This document shows, one piece after another, positions 46,245-55,545 of a stretch of 64,000 bases of DNA. Location: contig NZ_FQWW01000003.1 in assembly GCF_900129795.1 (NCBI RefSeq), positions 558,001 through 622,000 of the forward strand, given 5' to 3'. The notes below the pieces were generated by a model, which had not been told where the DNA came from, made no database searches, and saw nothing but the letters and a program-made list of their open reading frames with translations. The first letter of the stretch is position 1; the number at the start of each line of letters is the position of its first letter. This DNA comes from Flavobacterium sp. CF108 (lineage in GTDB: Bacteria; Bacteroidota; Bacteroidia; Flavobacteriales; Flavobacteriaceae). The translations under genes and the position numbers were made by a program.

Positions 46245-47018
46245 ATGAACATGAAGAAAATTTTACTTCCGATATTTTTATTGCTTTTATTAATGCTTCA
46301 GTCTTGTACCACAAAAAAAGAAATGCTGTATTTACAAGATTTAGACAGCTATGCAAACTCGACTTTAGTTTATACATCGACCAAAATACAGCCTAACGAT
46401 ATTTTAAAAATTGATGTAGGAGATCTTAATCCTGTGGTAGCCGCGCCTTTTAATATGAATGTGGGAACTACCAACGGACAAACTTCTGTAGAAATGATGA
46501 AATTATCAGGTTATTTAGTAACTCCGCAAGGAAATATCATGATGCCTATTTTAAATGAAGTGAAAGTAGGCGGCTTAACGCCAACTAATGTTGAACAGAA
46601 AATAAAAGAGCGTTTAATAGGCGAAGGTTATTTAGTAAATCCTACCGTTCAGGTTAGAGTTCTCAATAATAAATTTACCATTTTGGGAGAGGTAAATTCA
46701 CCCGGCGTAATCCCTTTTAGCGAAGAATCTATCAGCTTGCTCGACGCCATAGGACTGGCAAAAGATTTAACCTATTCTGCCGTTCGAACAGATATAAAAC
46801 TGATTAGGGAAGTTGACGGAAAACGTTTGGTTTTTCATATTGACCTAACCACAGCTTCCTGGATGAACAACCCAAATTTCAGAATCAGGCAGAACGATGT
46901 TATTGTGGTTGAACCTAATAAACTAAAAGCAAACAGCGGTGGTTTAATCAAAGATCCTATACAGGTTTTGGGAATAACAGCTTCTCTTTTAGCCGTCGTT
47001 TTACTTATAGCTCAGTAA
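46245..47018 (+). CDS. Wza-like polysaccharide export lipoprotein
   Basis: A 257-residue outer-membrane export protein. The signal peptide ends LMLQSC, with Cys 21 as lipid attachment site (the second in-frame Met could be the start). IQPNDILKIDVGD starts the polysaccharide export domain (about 48-145) and a SLBB-type domain follows (FTILGEVNSPGVIPFSEESISLLDAIGLAKDLTYSA). A final hydrophobic segment (VLGITASLLAVVLLIAQ) is common in Bacteroidota homologues. It pairs with the Wzc-like gene directly downstream. Confidence 0.93.
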   Translation: MNMKKILLPIFLLLLLMLQSCTTKKEMLYLQDLDSYANSTLVYTSTKIQPNDILKIDVGDLNPVVAAPFNMNVGTTNGQTSVEMMKLSGYLVTPQGNIMMPILNEVKVGGLTPTNVEQKIKERLIGEGYLVNPTVQVRVLNNKFTILGEVNSPGVIPFSEESISLLDAIGLAKDLTYSAVRTDIKLIREVDGKRLVFHIDLTTASWMNNPNFRIRQNDVIVVEPNKLKANSGGLIKDPIQVLGITASLLAVVLLIAQ

Positions 47019-47081
47019 AAATGAGCAGTTTGAAATTATGATTATTGTTACGAATTCTGTTGTATAATTAATTGAATAATT

Positions 47082-49421
47082 ATGGATTTTAAAAAAGAAT
47101 TTTTAAAGTATCTCAAGTTTTGGCCTTGGTTCCTGCTTAGTTTAATTTTATGCGTAGGTGCAGCATTCATTTTTATTAAAATAGTGCCGCCAACGTACCA
47201 GACTTCGGCTATGATTTTTTTGGATAAAAAACAAGAAGACAAAACGAAAATAATAACCATTAGTACCGATCAAAAAAATAACGAAGATAATTTAGACGAT
47301 GAAATCAGATTGATTACATCCAACGAGTTTTTGCTGGGTGTAGTAAAGAATTTGAAACTAAATGTGAGTTATTTTGAGAAAGTATATACCACACAAAATA
47401 ATGCTGTTAACGAAGTTCCCTTTGTTTTAAAACTAACGGTTTCCAGAGATTCTTTACCTCAGGTTTCGTATGAAATTAAAATAGACAAAGGAGGATTTAT
47501 TATAACCGATCCTGTTGCAGAAAAAAAATTCCGTGTGAATGGATATGATGGAAAAGAAGCGGTATTCGGTCTGCCATTTAAAATTAGATTAGCCTCAAAA
47601 GCAAAGAAAAATGCATCGTATTATTTTGATAAAGAATATAAAGTAAATCTGGAACCAACAGATGCTGCTTTAAAAGAATTAAAATCATCACTTATTGTTT
47701 TATCCGATGAAAAATCAAAAGGAACAATCGAACTAAATCATATCAGTTCTGACCCTGTACGTTCACGAAAAATATTAAATGAAATTATCGTTTTACTGGA
47801 TAAAAGCATTGTAATCAACAAACAAAAAACGTTTACCAATACGGTTACTTATCTAAATCAAAGGATAAAAAGTTTTACTAAAGAAAAAGATTCTATTGAA
47901 AGTGTAAAAGAAAAATATCTGCAAAACAATGAAATAGCCGTAATGGACAATTATATTGCCGAAAAAACTGCCGACAGAAGTCAGAAAACGGAAAGTTCCT
48001 TACTCAACGAAAAACAAATTTCACTTGCCAATTATGCCATTAACGATATCAGAAAAAGAGAACCCGGACAAACTTTAGGCACTAATTATAATTTAGAATC
48101 ATCGATCGTCAATCAAATGCTTTTAAATTATAATACAAAGCTCATGGACAGTGAATTAATCCTGCAGAGAGCACAAAAAAACAATCCGGCTTATATTACT
48201 TTAATGACGCAGTTAAGAGTTTCAAAACAAGAAATATTGAATTCTTTAGAAGGGTATTTAAACTTTCTGAACCAAAACAATATCGTCAATAAAACTCAGG
48301 AAACTATTGCGGCTTCAAAAATTAAAAACATTCCTACGCAAGATAAAATATTGGGTAACATCAATAGTAATCTTAGTATGAAAGAAGAAACCTATGTAGC
48401 ATTATTACAAAAGAAAGAAGAAGCAGTTTTAAACGGAGCAATTCTGGAATCCAATTTAAAAACCTTAAACGCACCTGAAACAAATTATTCAGCCATATTT
48501 CCTCAGCCTAAATCCTTTATGCTGGGCGCGTTTCTGTTTGGTTTACTGCTTCCTTTTGGGATAATATATGTTCGTTTATATCTGGATACCAAAATACATA
48601 ACGAAGAAGATATTCAAAAAGTAATTACCAATATTCCTATTTTGGGACACATTCCTAAAATAAATACCAGCGAAAAGTTAGAAAATACAGCGACTTCTCA
48701 TTCGTTAATAGCAGAGGCAACGCGTACTTTAGTTTCAAACATTCGCTATTTACTGCACAAAAAAAAGGAAGACAAAGGAAATATAATCCTGTTTACGTCT
48801 TGTATTCAGGGAGAAGGAAAATCCTTTTGTGCCTTTCATAATGCGGTAACTATTAGTAATCTCAATAAAAAAGTATTACTAATTGGCGTTGATTTAAGAA
48901 ATCCTCAATTGCATGAATATTTCAATATCAATAAAAACGTATCAGGTCTTACCAATTATCTGGCGAATAAAAATGATGACTGGAAAGAATTCCTGCAAAA
49001 AGACACTAATTATTCTAAAAACCTTGATATTCTGCTTGCTGGCGAAGTTCCTCCAAATCCTTCTCAATTAATCACCAACTCTAATTTTGAAGCCTTAATT
49101 GAAGAAGCAAAAGACCTGTATGACTTTATAATATTAGATACCGCTCCGGTACAAATAGTGTCTGATACGCTCAATTTTAGTCATTTGGCAGATGTTACCG
49201 TATTTGTTGTAAAATACGATTATACAGATAAGAGCAATTTAGTTCAGGTAAGTAATTTTATTAAAAAAGAGCAATTAAGGAATGTTGGTATTTTGATCAA
49301 TGCCGTAAATATGAAAACGGCATACGGATATGGTTATGGCCGAAACTACGGTTATCAGTATCAGGAATTGAAAATAAAAAGACCTTGGTATAAAAGAAGT
49401 CTTAGAATAAAAGAAGCCTAA
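47082..49421 (+). CDS. Wzc-like polysaccharide co-polymerase with BY-kinase domain
   Basis: A 779-residue inner-membrane protein. An N-terminal membrane helix (about 13-36) and a second one near 470-490 bracket a large periplasmic part with coiled-coil regions. The cytoplasmic tyrosine kinase domain has Walker A in SCIQGEGKS (near residue 577), Walker A' in VLLIGVDLRNPQLHE and Walker B in FIILDTAP. A tyrosine-rich tail (AYGYGYGRNYGYQYQ) is the autophosphorylation cluster. It should set chain length and export by cycling phosphorylation; no matching low-molecular-weight phosphatase gene is seen in the window. Confidence 0.94.
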   Translation: MDFKKEFLKYLKFWPWFLLSLILCVGAAFIFIKIVPPTYQTSAMIFLDKKQEDKTKIITISTDQKNNEDNLDDEIRLITSNEFLLGVVKNLKLNVSYFEKVYTTQNNAVNEVPFVLKLTVSRDSLPQVSYEIKIDKGGFIITDPVAEKKFRVNGYDGKEAVFGLPFKIRLASKAKKNASYYFDKEYKVNLEPTDAALKELKSSLIVLSDEKSKGTIELNHISSDPVRSRKILNEIIVLLDKSIVINKQKTFTNTVTYLNQRIKSFTKEKDSIESVKEKYLQNNEIAVMDNYIAEKTADRSQKTESSLLNEKQISLANYAINDIRKREPGQTLGTNYNLESSIVNQMLLNYNTKLMDSELILQRAQKNNPAYITLMTQLRVSKQEILNSLEGYLNFLNQNNIVNKTQETIAASKIKNIPTQDKILGNINSNLSMKEETYVALLQKKEEAVLNGAILESNLKTLNAPETNYSAIFPQPKSFMLGAFLFGLLLPFGIIYVRLYLDTKIHNEEDIQKVITNIPILGHIPKINTSEKLENTATSHSLIAEATRTLVSNIRYLLHKKKEDKGNIILFTSCIQGEGKSFCAFHNAVTISNLNKKVLLIGVDLRNPQLHEYFNINKNVSGLTNYLANKNDDWKEFLQKDTNYSKNLDILLAGEVPPNPSQLITNSNFEALIEEAKDLYDFIILDTAPVQIVSDTLNFSHLADVTVFVVKYDYTDKSNLVQVSNFIKKEQLRNVGILINAVNMKTAYGYGYGRNYGYQYQELKIKRPWYKRSLRIKEA

Positions 49422-49494
49422 GTTATATTTTTCTCCGCCGCAAATTCACCCCAAATAATAAAAGCACATTTATTAAAAAATTAAAGAGTGAACA

Positions 49495-49926
49495 ATGTTT
49501 CAAAAAATAGTTCTGTTGATATTGCTTTTCGTTATTGGTGTTGTTTTCTATTTTTCCTGGCTCCCCGATCCTAGTTTAAGAACCGAAAGTTACCTGCCAA
49601 GATGGCTTTTAAACTGGAGTAATCATTATTACAATCTGCGTACTGCTGTCCCTTTTTTAGCCGTTGGTTTTCTGTTAGAAGCATATGTACAGCAAAAGAG
49701 CCCGAATGAAACAAATCAAAGCAAAAATTTAAACTTTATACAAAACATAGGCATCGCTGCCATAATTGTTTGTATAGCCGAAGGAGGACAGTTTATAGTT
49801 CAAAAAAGAAACCCCGATATAATGGATGTTTGTTATGGAATTATAGGAAGTATAGCAGGAGGATTGTTTTACAATTTATTCAAAAAATTTAAAAAATGCG
49901 AAACAGACATAAATTTACCTTCATAA
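49495..49926 (+). CDS. VanZ-like membrane protein
   Basis: A 143-residue protein with four hydrophobic segments. AEGGQFIVQKRNPDIMDVCYGIIGSIAGGLFY matches the VanZ pattern, with Glu, Arg and Asp at the conserved spots, and YFSWLPDPSL is the usual first-loop text. VanZ-like proteins often accompany exopolysaccharide clusters in Bacteroidota; their function is not clear. It overlaps the initiating transferase gene by 31 bases. Confidence 0.8.
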   Translation: MFQKIVLLILLFVIGVVFYFSWLPDPSLRTESYLPRWLLNWSNHYYNLRTAVPFLAVGFLLEAYVQQKSPNETNQSKNLNFIQNIGIAAIIVCIAEGGQFIVQKRNPDIMDVCYGIIGSIAGGLFYNLFKKFKKCETDINLPS

Positions 49927-51296
49927 TCTGCTGTGCAATTGCAGACATGATCGCTATGATACTTGGTACTATAGTGTTCCTGAATTTTGCAAGCGAAGAG
50001 AGGATAGGCTGGAATGCTTTGCTTTTGGATAAAATGATTCCTATTACAATTTTAAGCTGGTTATTCTCGGTAACTTATTTTCAATTGTATCGAATAGATG
50101 TTCTTTTTAGTCTGGAATATTTTTTTCGCAACAGCTGGCGTGCTTTTTTTACACAAAGAATCTTGTGGCACAGTTATATTTTTATTTTTCAGGATAACGT
50201 TCTTTACTTTTTTGGAAGTAGGGCTAATTTGTTTCAATTGAGCTTTTTACTGTTCTATTTTCTGCTGTCCAGAATTTTATTTACACTGGTAATAGGAGAA
50301 ATTAAAGGATGGGTTTTTAAACAATATACAGTTGCCATATGGGGTTTCAATAAAACGAGTATTGAGTTAGCTTCTCATCTGGAAACCAATTCTTTTTTTA
50401 TTCAATTTTTGGGTATTCTTAATGAAAATTCAACTGCAGATTATAAAAGCAATGAAGAATTTAGTGAAGCACTTTCTGAAGCCATTCATAACGCATCCAG
50501 AGATCATATTAATGAATTATACATTGTATCGAAGCCGGATTTTATTTCAGATTTAAATTATTTTTTTGAGCTTGGTGATAAATACTGCATGCGCTTGAAG
50601 TTTGTCCCTGACTTTTCATCCATATCAAAAAAACATTTTAACTCCAGTCATTTAAATAATTTCCATGTTATTAAGCCTCGTTTTGAGCCGTTGCAAAATG
50701 CCTATAATAGATTGATTAAACGAATATTTGATATTATTTTCAGCCTTATGGTGATTGTTCTTATCATGTCCTGGCTTTATCCTTTATTAGCTATTTTGAT
50801 TAAAAGACAGAGCAAAGGCCCGGTTTTATTTAAACAAATGCGAACAGGCAAAAAAAATGAACCTTTTTGGTGTTATAAGTTTCGAAGCATGTATATGAAT
50901 TCCGGCGATGAAAGCCAGCAGGCCAGAAAAGGGGATTCGAGAGTTACGCCAATTGGAAAATTCCTGCGAAGGACAAGTTTAGATGAAATGCCCCAGTTTT
51001 TTAATGTTTTGATGGGAAATATGAGTATTGTTGGGCCGCGCCCGCATATGATTAAACACACAACAGATTACAATTGTCATATCAATAATTTTATGGTTCG
51101 CCATTTTGTTAAACCAGGAATTACAGGATTAGCTCAGGTTTCAGGACTTAGGGGAGAAACCAAAAGAGTAGTCGACATGAAACGCCGCGTTACTACAGAC
51201 ATACAATACCTGCAGCGCTGGAGTTTAATTACAGATATTAAGATTTGCTTGTTAACCGTTATTGTGACTCTGAAAGGAGATAAAAATGCTTTTTAA
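49896..51296 (+). CDS. Undecaprenyl-phosphate sugar phosphotransferase (WcaJ/WbaP type)
   Basis: A 466-residue membrane enzyme that starts each repeat unit by moving a sugar-1-phosphate to undecaprenyl phosphate. Four or five N-terminal membrane segments and a CoA-binding-like Rossmann part (AIWGFNKTSIELASHLE) precede the catalytic domain: LIKRIFDIIFSLMVIV (membrane hairpin), GPVLFKQMRTGKKNEPFWCYKFRSM, DEMPQFFNVLMGNMSIVGPRPH and the late KPGITGLAQVSGLRGE. The donor is usually UDP-glucose or UDP-galactose. It is the only initiating transferase in the cluster. Confidence 0.94.
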   Translation: MRNRHKFTFIICCAIADMIAMILGTIVFLNFASEERIGWNALLLDKMIPITILSWLFSVTYFQLYRIDVLFSLEYFFRNSWRAFFTQRILWHSYIFIFQDNVLYFFGSRANLFQLSFLLFYFLLSRILFTLVIGEIKGWVFKQYTVAIWGFNKTSIELASHLETNSFFIQFLGILNENSTADYKSNEEFSEALSEAIHNASRDHINELYIVSKPDFISDLNYFFELGDKYCMRLKFVPDFSSISKKHFNSSHLNNFHVIKPRFEPLQNAYNRLIKRIFDIIFSLMVIVLIMSWLYPLLAILIKRQSKGPVLFKQMRTGKKNEPFWCYKFRSMYMNSGDESQQARKGDSRVTPIGKFLRRTSLDEMPQFFNVLMGNMSIVGPRPHMIKHTTDYNCHINNFMVRHFVKPGITGLAQVSGLRGETKRVVDMKRRVTTDIQYLQRWSLITDIKICLLTVIVTLKGDKNAF

Positions 51297-51314
51297 ATTT
51301 AAAAACTAGAAATT

Positions 51315-51518
51315 ATGGACATTACTAATTACTTTATTGGTGTACTCACAGGAGTTTCTGTGACAACCTTTTTTATTGGAAAAGAATGGTATAGATATTA
51401 TACTAAATACACGATTCAGCAAAAACAACTCGACAGGGTTTTGAAATTGAATGATAAAATAAAAAAGCTAAAAAGCTTAAGTACCGCAGATACACCAAAC
51501 CTTAACGCAGGTATTTAA
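51315..51518 (+). CDS. Small hypothetical protein with N-terminal membrane segment
   Basis: A 67-residue protein beginning 18 bases after the initiating transferase. Residues 5-22 (NYFIGVLTGVSVTTFFIG) are hydrophobic and the rest is basic and probably helical (KQLDRVLKLNDKIKKLKSL). No known family recognised. As the last gene of the cluster it could be a small accessory of the export or initiation complex, but that rests only on position. Confidence 0.6.
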   Translation: MDITNYFIGVLTGVSVTTFFIGKEWYRYYTKYTIQQKQLDRVLKLNDKIKKLKSLSTADTPNLNAGI

Positions 51519-51937
51519 GATTTTTTCTAATTTGCAATTGAACTCAAACACTTACTTACAGCTTAAAAAGAAAACAACAAGCCTTTTATTTTTTTATGAA
51601 GTAAACATCTTCGTTGATTTTTTGATTCTTTACTAATATTTTTACCAAGAACCACCTACAAATAAACTGCACTCAAAAGTTTACACGATTTATAAACCAA
51701 ATAAGATAAAAATGAGCTCGATATTTATTGGGCTCATTTCCTTTTACATTTATCTTAATTCCTCATTGTTGTACTACCTTTAGACACTCTTTAATTTCTT
51801 GTTTTAAATATCCTTTTATCTTTTAAATTTCATGATATAAAAGTGGCTCTGATTTTATATTCCAAAGAAATTTTCTATCACTGTATTATTAAAATATAAT
51901 TTATTTATAAGAAAAGTTAAATGCTAATTCTTAAGAG
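51519..51937. other. Intergenic region after the exopolysaccharide cluster
   Basis: About 419 AT-rich bases. A hairpin AAATGAGC/GCTCATTT at 51710-51739 followed by a T-rich stretch is the likely end signal of the cluster. No ORF is visible. A promoter for the next gene should lie near 51880-51930, but no exact TAnnTTTG site is found. Confidence 0.55.
51710..51739 (+). terminator. Likely terminator of the exopolysaccharide cluster
   Basis: AAATGAGC (51710-51717) pairs with GCTCATTT (51732-51739) around a 14-base loop, with a T-rich tail interrupted by C. Confidence 0.55.
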
Positions 51938-52390
51938 ATGATCAGAAAAAAAAGAGTTTTAGTTAGGGACAATAAAGGGATTTTTTTAAAAATGTTTAAA
52001 AGAAAATTTAAAAATGACTTTGAATTTTCTGAAGACTCTTTTTTATTGAAAAACGAGAATAAATCAAACCAATACGATTATTCTGTATTTGTAATCTATG
52101 AGTATTCGGAACTCGTAGAATTTTTCAAATTAGAAAGTATAAAAGCAAATTTTATGGTTTGCCTGTTTAGTAAACACCTTTACAATAGCATGTCATTAAT
52201 AGGCGAAATCAAAGGCTTATTTTTAATAGATGCCTCAAAAACCAAAATAGAAGTTTTACAGGATTTAAAATTCAATTTTAAGAAATCCTCCAGCCACATT
52301 CCAAAATTACCGGATAAGAAATTTGTAATATCCAACATGATCGAAAAACAACTCGAAATACTGCAGAGAGCCCTGTATTTTATGATGTAA
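51938..52390 (+). CDS. Hypothetical protein, possibly a degenerate receiver-like domain
   Basis: A 150-residue protein without signal peptide. The order of predicted strands and helices (KKRVLVRDNKGIFLKMFKRKF, YDYSVFVIYEYSELVEFF, NFMVCLFSKHLYNSMSLIG, KGLFLIDASKTKIEVLQDL) recalls a response-regulator receiver, but the acidic pocket and phospho-Asp are not seen. No DNA-binding domain follows. It stands alone after the exopolysaccharide cluster and before a terminator. I do not recognise a family; the fold is only a guess. Confidence 0.5.
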   Translation: MIRKKRVLVRDNKGIFLKMFKRKFKNDFEFSEDSFLLKNENKSNQYDYSVFVIYEYSELVEFFKLESIKANFMVCLFSKHLYNSMSLIGEIKGLFLIDASKTKIEVLQDLKFNFKKSSSHIPKLPDKKFVISNMIEKQLEILQRALYFMM

Positions 52391-52407
52391 ATAAACCACT
52401 AAAAGCT

Positions 52408-52437
52408 AAAAACCATCCGCCGGCGCAGATGGTTTTT
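52408..52437. terminator. Bidirectional terminator
   Basis: AAAAACCATC (52408-52417) pairs with GATGGTTTTT (52428-52437), with A and T runs on the two sides. It serves the hypothetical gene and the convergent DyP-type gene. Confidence 0.8.
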
Positions 52438-52471
52438 TTATTATTTCTAACAACAATTTTTAACTAATTAT

Positions 52472-53905
52472 TTACGCTTCGCCATTTGCTATTGCAGTAA
52501 GTGCCGAAATAGAAGGCAGAAGCAAATAAGCCGTTCCACGGGTTACCACAAATTGAGGCAGAGGCCCATCGATAACAATGTTGTTTCCATCTTCCATAGG
52601 AATCGTAAAATTAGGATCGATATTGCCCGGTAGAGGCACAATACGATTCGCAACCAAGGGATCTTGCGGCGTATTTTCGGCAGGATCAAAAACATTGCTG
52701 AAATTATTCAGGTTAATCCATCCGTAAAGCGTTTCAAACTGACTGCTTAAATCGCCACAAAGAAATAAACCAATCAATCCGCGGTCTGCTTTAGGATCAA
52801 TTGATAAAGGCGGACCATACGGCATTCCTCGTCTTATAATACGCGGCACAGTATCTGAACCAGCTACTTCAACACCTTCATCACGTGGATTTGATACTCT
52901 TGTATGTGCAGAAAACGGACATTTAAGCCCTTGCATATCATCTTTTAAATAACCAAAATCAGTAGCTTTAGAAGTATCGTGTTCCGGTTTGTCTGGCGAA
53001 AGTACTAATGGAGAACCATTTCTCCATCTTCCGCACATTTTCGCAGCAAGCCATTCTTCTGCATAATCCTTCGTGTTTTTAATTTGCGGTGCAATCGATT
53101 CTGCCTGTGTATCAAGAAAGTTATTAAAAGCTTCAACATCCTGATACAAAATTCGAAACGCATTATAACAGCCGTTTTTAGCAAAAGCAGCTTCCGGCCC
53201 TGAAAGTGGCCCCGGAATTGGATTTGGAAGCGTACTGTAACCTATTAAAAAGTTGTTGAGGTCTTGCTGATCTTTTCCCGCAGGATTATCATTCAAATTA
53301 GGTTCATCAATTGAATCCCTGTAGCGAAAATGAATATAATCGGATGGCACTAATAGATATTGTTCTAATCTTCCGCTTTCAGACTCTAATGGTTTCAACT
53401 CCGTAACCATTCCGTTGCTTTTCAGGGCAGCATCAGTTATAATGCCTACAATTTTTTCCTGTGCCGTTGGGTTCATTGCATACGCATGCACCACACAATG
53501 CACATCTTCATTGCTGAATTTTTGATTCCACCATTGATCAGGTGCACCTGTGCCATAATCTCCTAAAGACTGCTGTGCATTATTGACATCCCACGGGCCT
53601 TTTTTAAACGTAGAAGGAAAGCTGGAGTTTTGAACATTAAGACTTGGTTTTACAATTTCAATTCCGTTAGCCGTAAGACCTATATTCAACATGATTTCAG
53701 GTTTTAAAGCGCCCCAGTCTTCTGCACTTTGCAGGTATGGAAGCAAATCCTTAAAAAAATCCTGAATATATTTTAAATTAGAAATGTCGTTATCGAATTT
53801 AAAAAGCATATGTACAGAACACGGATGCGTATAACCGTTTATGATAAGGCCTTGTATATCGCTTAATTCTGGTGCTGCAGCCTGAGGTGTTTGTGTATAA
53901 TTCAT
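52472..53905 (-). CDS. DyP-type peroxidase family protein
   Basis: From MNYTQTPQ (53905) the protein has 477 residues; an upstream ATG at 53953 would add 16. CPFSAHTRVSNPRDEG near 329-344 matches the heme-side motif of dye-decolorising peroxidases (CPFxAHxRxxNPR), with H334 probably in that site. HFRYRDSIDEPNL near 192-204 aligns with the distal FGFRDGISQP motif: the Asp (D197) is kept but the Gly after it is Ser. The second half has the FLIGYSTLPNP turn. No signal peptide is seen. Heme-dependent oxidation with peroxide is likely; the substrate is unknown. It follows its small partner on the same strand. Confidence 0.83.
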   Translation of the reverse strand: MNYTQTPQAAAPELSDIQGLIINGYTHPCSVHMLFKFDNDISNLKYIQDFFKDLLPYLQSAEDWGALKPEIMLNIGLTANGIEIVKPSLNVQNSSFPSTFKKGPWDVNNAQQSLGDYGTGAPDQWWNQKFSNEDVHCVVHAYAMNPTAQEKIVGIITDAALKSNGMVTELKPLESESGRLEQYLLVPSDYIHFRYRDSIDEPNLNDNPAGKDQQDLNNFLIGYSTLPNPIPGPLSGPEAAFAKNGCYNAFRILYQDVEAFNNFLDTQAESIAPQIKNTKDYAEEWLAAKMCGRWRNGSPLVLSPDKPEHDTSKATDFGYLKDDMQGLKCPFSAHTRVSNPRDEGVEVAGSDTVPRIIRRGMPYGPPLSIDPKADRGLIGLFLCGDLSSQFETLYGWINLNNFSNVFDPAENTPQDPLVANRIVPLPGNIDPNFTIPMEDGNNIVIDGPLPQFVVTRGTAYLLLPSISALTAIANGEA

Positions 53906-53984
53906 AAGATTAAGTTTTGGGTTAAAGAAAAAAACAGCCGGATCAAATGACACAGCTGTAATTATGAATACTTTTTCTTATTTA

Positions 53985-54437
53985 TTATTTAGAAAACTTA
54001 GCTACAATTTGCTTTACAGATTGTGGATAAGCATAATAAAGATCCTGAGACTGGCTAAGATTACGTTCATTAATAAAATTAGAGAAAATCGTATATGTAA
54101 TATCGTCCGGGTTAGTTGGGAAATCTGCCGGTTTGTTTGCCCATAAGGTAATAACTAAAATAAATGCGGCTCTAATAGTAGTCGAATTATTAAAAAATGC
54201 TTCTAAGTAAGAATTCATATTTCCGTCAAATTCTGTAATAATTAAAATTCCCGCAATACCTTTTCCGTCAGTATTAGGTACAAGGGCAATTCGTGCATAA
54301 TGCACAATCGCCATTTTATCCAGAGAAGCTTTTGTTATAGGATTATTAAAATTTTCATAAGCTGTCTGAGCTGTTGCCTGTGCTTCATCAGTTTGATAAA
54401 TAGGAACATACATTGTTAATGGATTCACGGTTTGCAT
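53985..54437 (-). CDS. Small protein paired with the DyP-type peroxidase
   Basis: A 150-residue protein from MQTVNPLTMYVPIY (54437); an in-frame ATG at 54488 would add 17 residues. LDKMAIVHYARIALVPNTDGKGIAGILIITEFDGNMNSYLEAFFNN matches a pattern (HFAR..., LLFxSNFDGSxxxYLxDF) seen in uncharacterised proteins next to heme peroxidases, and probably folds as a ferredoxin-like half similar to DyP halves. It is upstream of the peroxidase with an 80-base gap, so they are likely co-transcribed. No catalytic role can be stated. Confidence 0.62.
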   Translation of the reverse strand: MQTVNPLTMYVPIYQTDEAQATAQTAYENFNNPITKASLDKMAIVHYARIALVPNTDGKGIAGILIITEFDGNMNSYLEAFFNNSTTIRAAFILVITLWANKPADFPTNPDDITYTIFSNFINERNLSQSQDLYYAYPQSVKQIVAKFSK

Positions 54438-54710
54438 AATAGATTCTGTTTTTGGATTTTGCTTACTCTTTGTTCCCGTTTTCAGCATCGCGGGTAATTG
54501 AGGTGATTGAAGCCGAAATTACTCGAGATAGAAAAGGCATTAGGAAAAAATGACACCAAACGGGAATTATCAGTCATAAAAGAGACTTTATGCGGGATAT
54601 TTCTATGATTAAGTTTATTGGGTTAACTCTTGTTTTTATTGCGTTAATACCATTAATCGAGACAGAGTACATTTAATTATTAAAAATACGCCTCAACTTA
54701 AATTATAAGA

Positions 54711-55532
54711 ATGTACTTTAAATACCTATTGACTTGTATCGTTTTGTTTTCAATTAATGCAAATTCACAAATTGTAGAAGAAAAAAAGAATTTCCGCGCC
54801 GCAGATTCACTGTTAAAAGAATCCAGTTTTTCTGTTCACAGAGACAATTATTTTTTAACCGGCGTCCCCGTAAATGAAGCAATTACCCGAAATTCTGCCG
54901 ACGTAAAATACCAGATCAGTTTTAAACTGCGATTAACATCAAAACCCTGGGTAGGCGGTTTTTTCCCTTATTTAATGTATACCCAAAAAGCATTTTGGGA
55001 CATTTACGCCAATTCAAAACCATTTTCTGAAATCAATTTTAATCCCGGTTTTGCTGTTGTACGTCCGTTTTATTTAAAAGGAGGAAGGCTGACTTACGGA
55101 ACAATTTCCTTAGAACACGAATCAAACGGAAGAGATTCTATTTATTCCAGAACCTGGAATATGCTTGCTTTTTCATTAAAATCTCAGGTTTCTCCACGAT
55201 GGACAGTAGGAATCAGAGGATGGATTCCGCTTGTTGATAAAGAAGATAATCCCGAACTGACCAAATATGTGGGTTACGGCGAAGCCAGTGCAACGTATCA
55301 AATACAACCCGGACGCTGGAGTGCCGACATTTTGTTTAGAAAAGGAAGCGGTCTTATCAATTATGGATCTTTGCAGACACAGGTAAACTGGAAACCATTT
55401 AAACATGAAAACTATTATCTCACGCTGCAATGGTTTGTAGGTTTTACCGAAAGTTTAATTGATTATCAGGAACACAAAAGCATGGTACGTTTAGGATTTA
55501 CGATCAAACCTGAAAATATGGGAATTTTTTAA
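54711..55532 (+). CDS. pldA: Outer-membrane phospholipase A (OMPLA)
   Basis: A 273-residue outer-membrane beta-barrel enzyme with a signal peptide (residues 1-19). The active-site segment LEHESNGRDSIYSRTWN has H136, S138 and N150, matching the His-Ser-Asn triad of E. coli OMPLA, and the SNGxDS-SRxWN text is diagnostic. Alternating hydrophobic strands follow. It hydrolyses phospholipids that reach the outer leaflet. The final residue is Phe, as usual for barrel proteins. It stands alone between opposite-strand neighbours. Confidence 0.93.
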   Translation: MYFKYLLTCIVLFSINANSQIVEEKKNFRAADSLLKESSFSVHRDNYFLTGVPVNEAITRNSADVKYQISFKLRLTSKPWVGGFFPYLMYTQKAFWDIYANSKPFSEINFNPGFAVVRPFYLKGGRLTYGTISLEHESNGRDSIYSRTWNMLAFSLKSQVSPRWTVGIRGWIPLVDKEDNPELTKYVGYGEASATYQIQPGRWSADILFRKGSGLINYGSLQTQVNWKPFKHENYYLTLQWFVGFTESLIDYQEHKSMVRLGFTIKPENMGIF

Positions 55533-55545
55533 GGCAAAAGAATTA

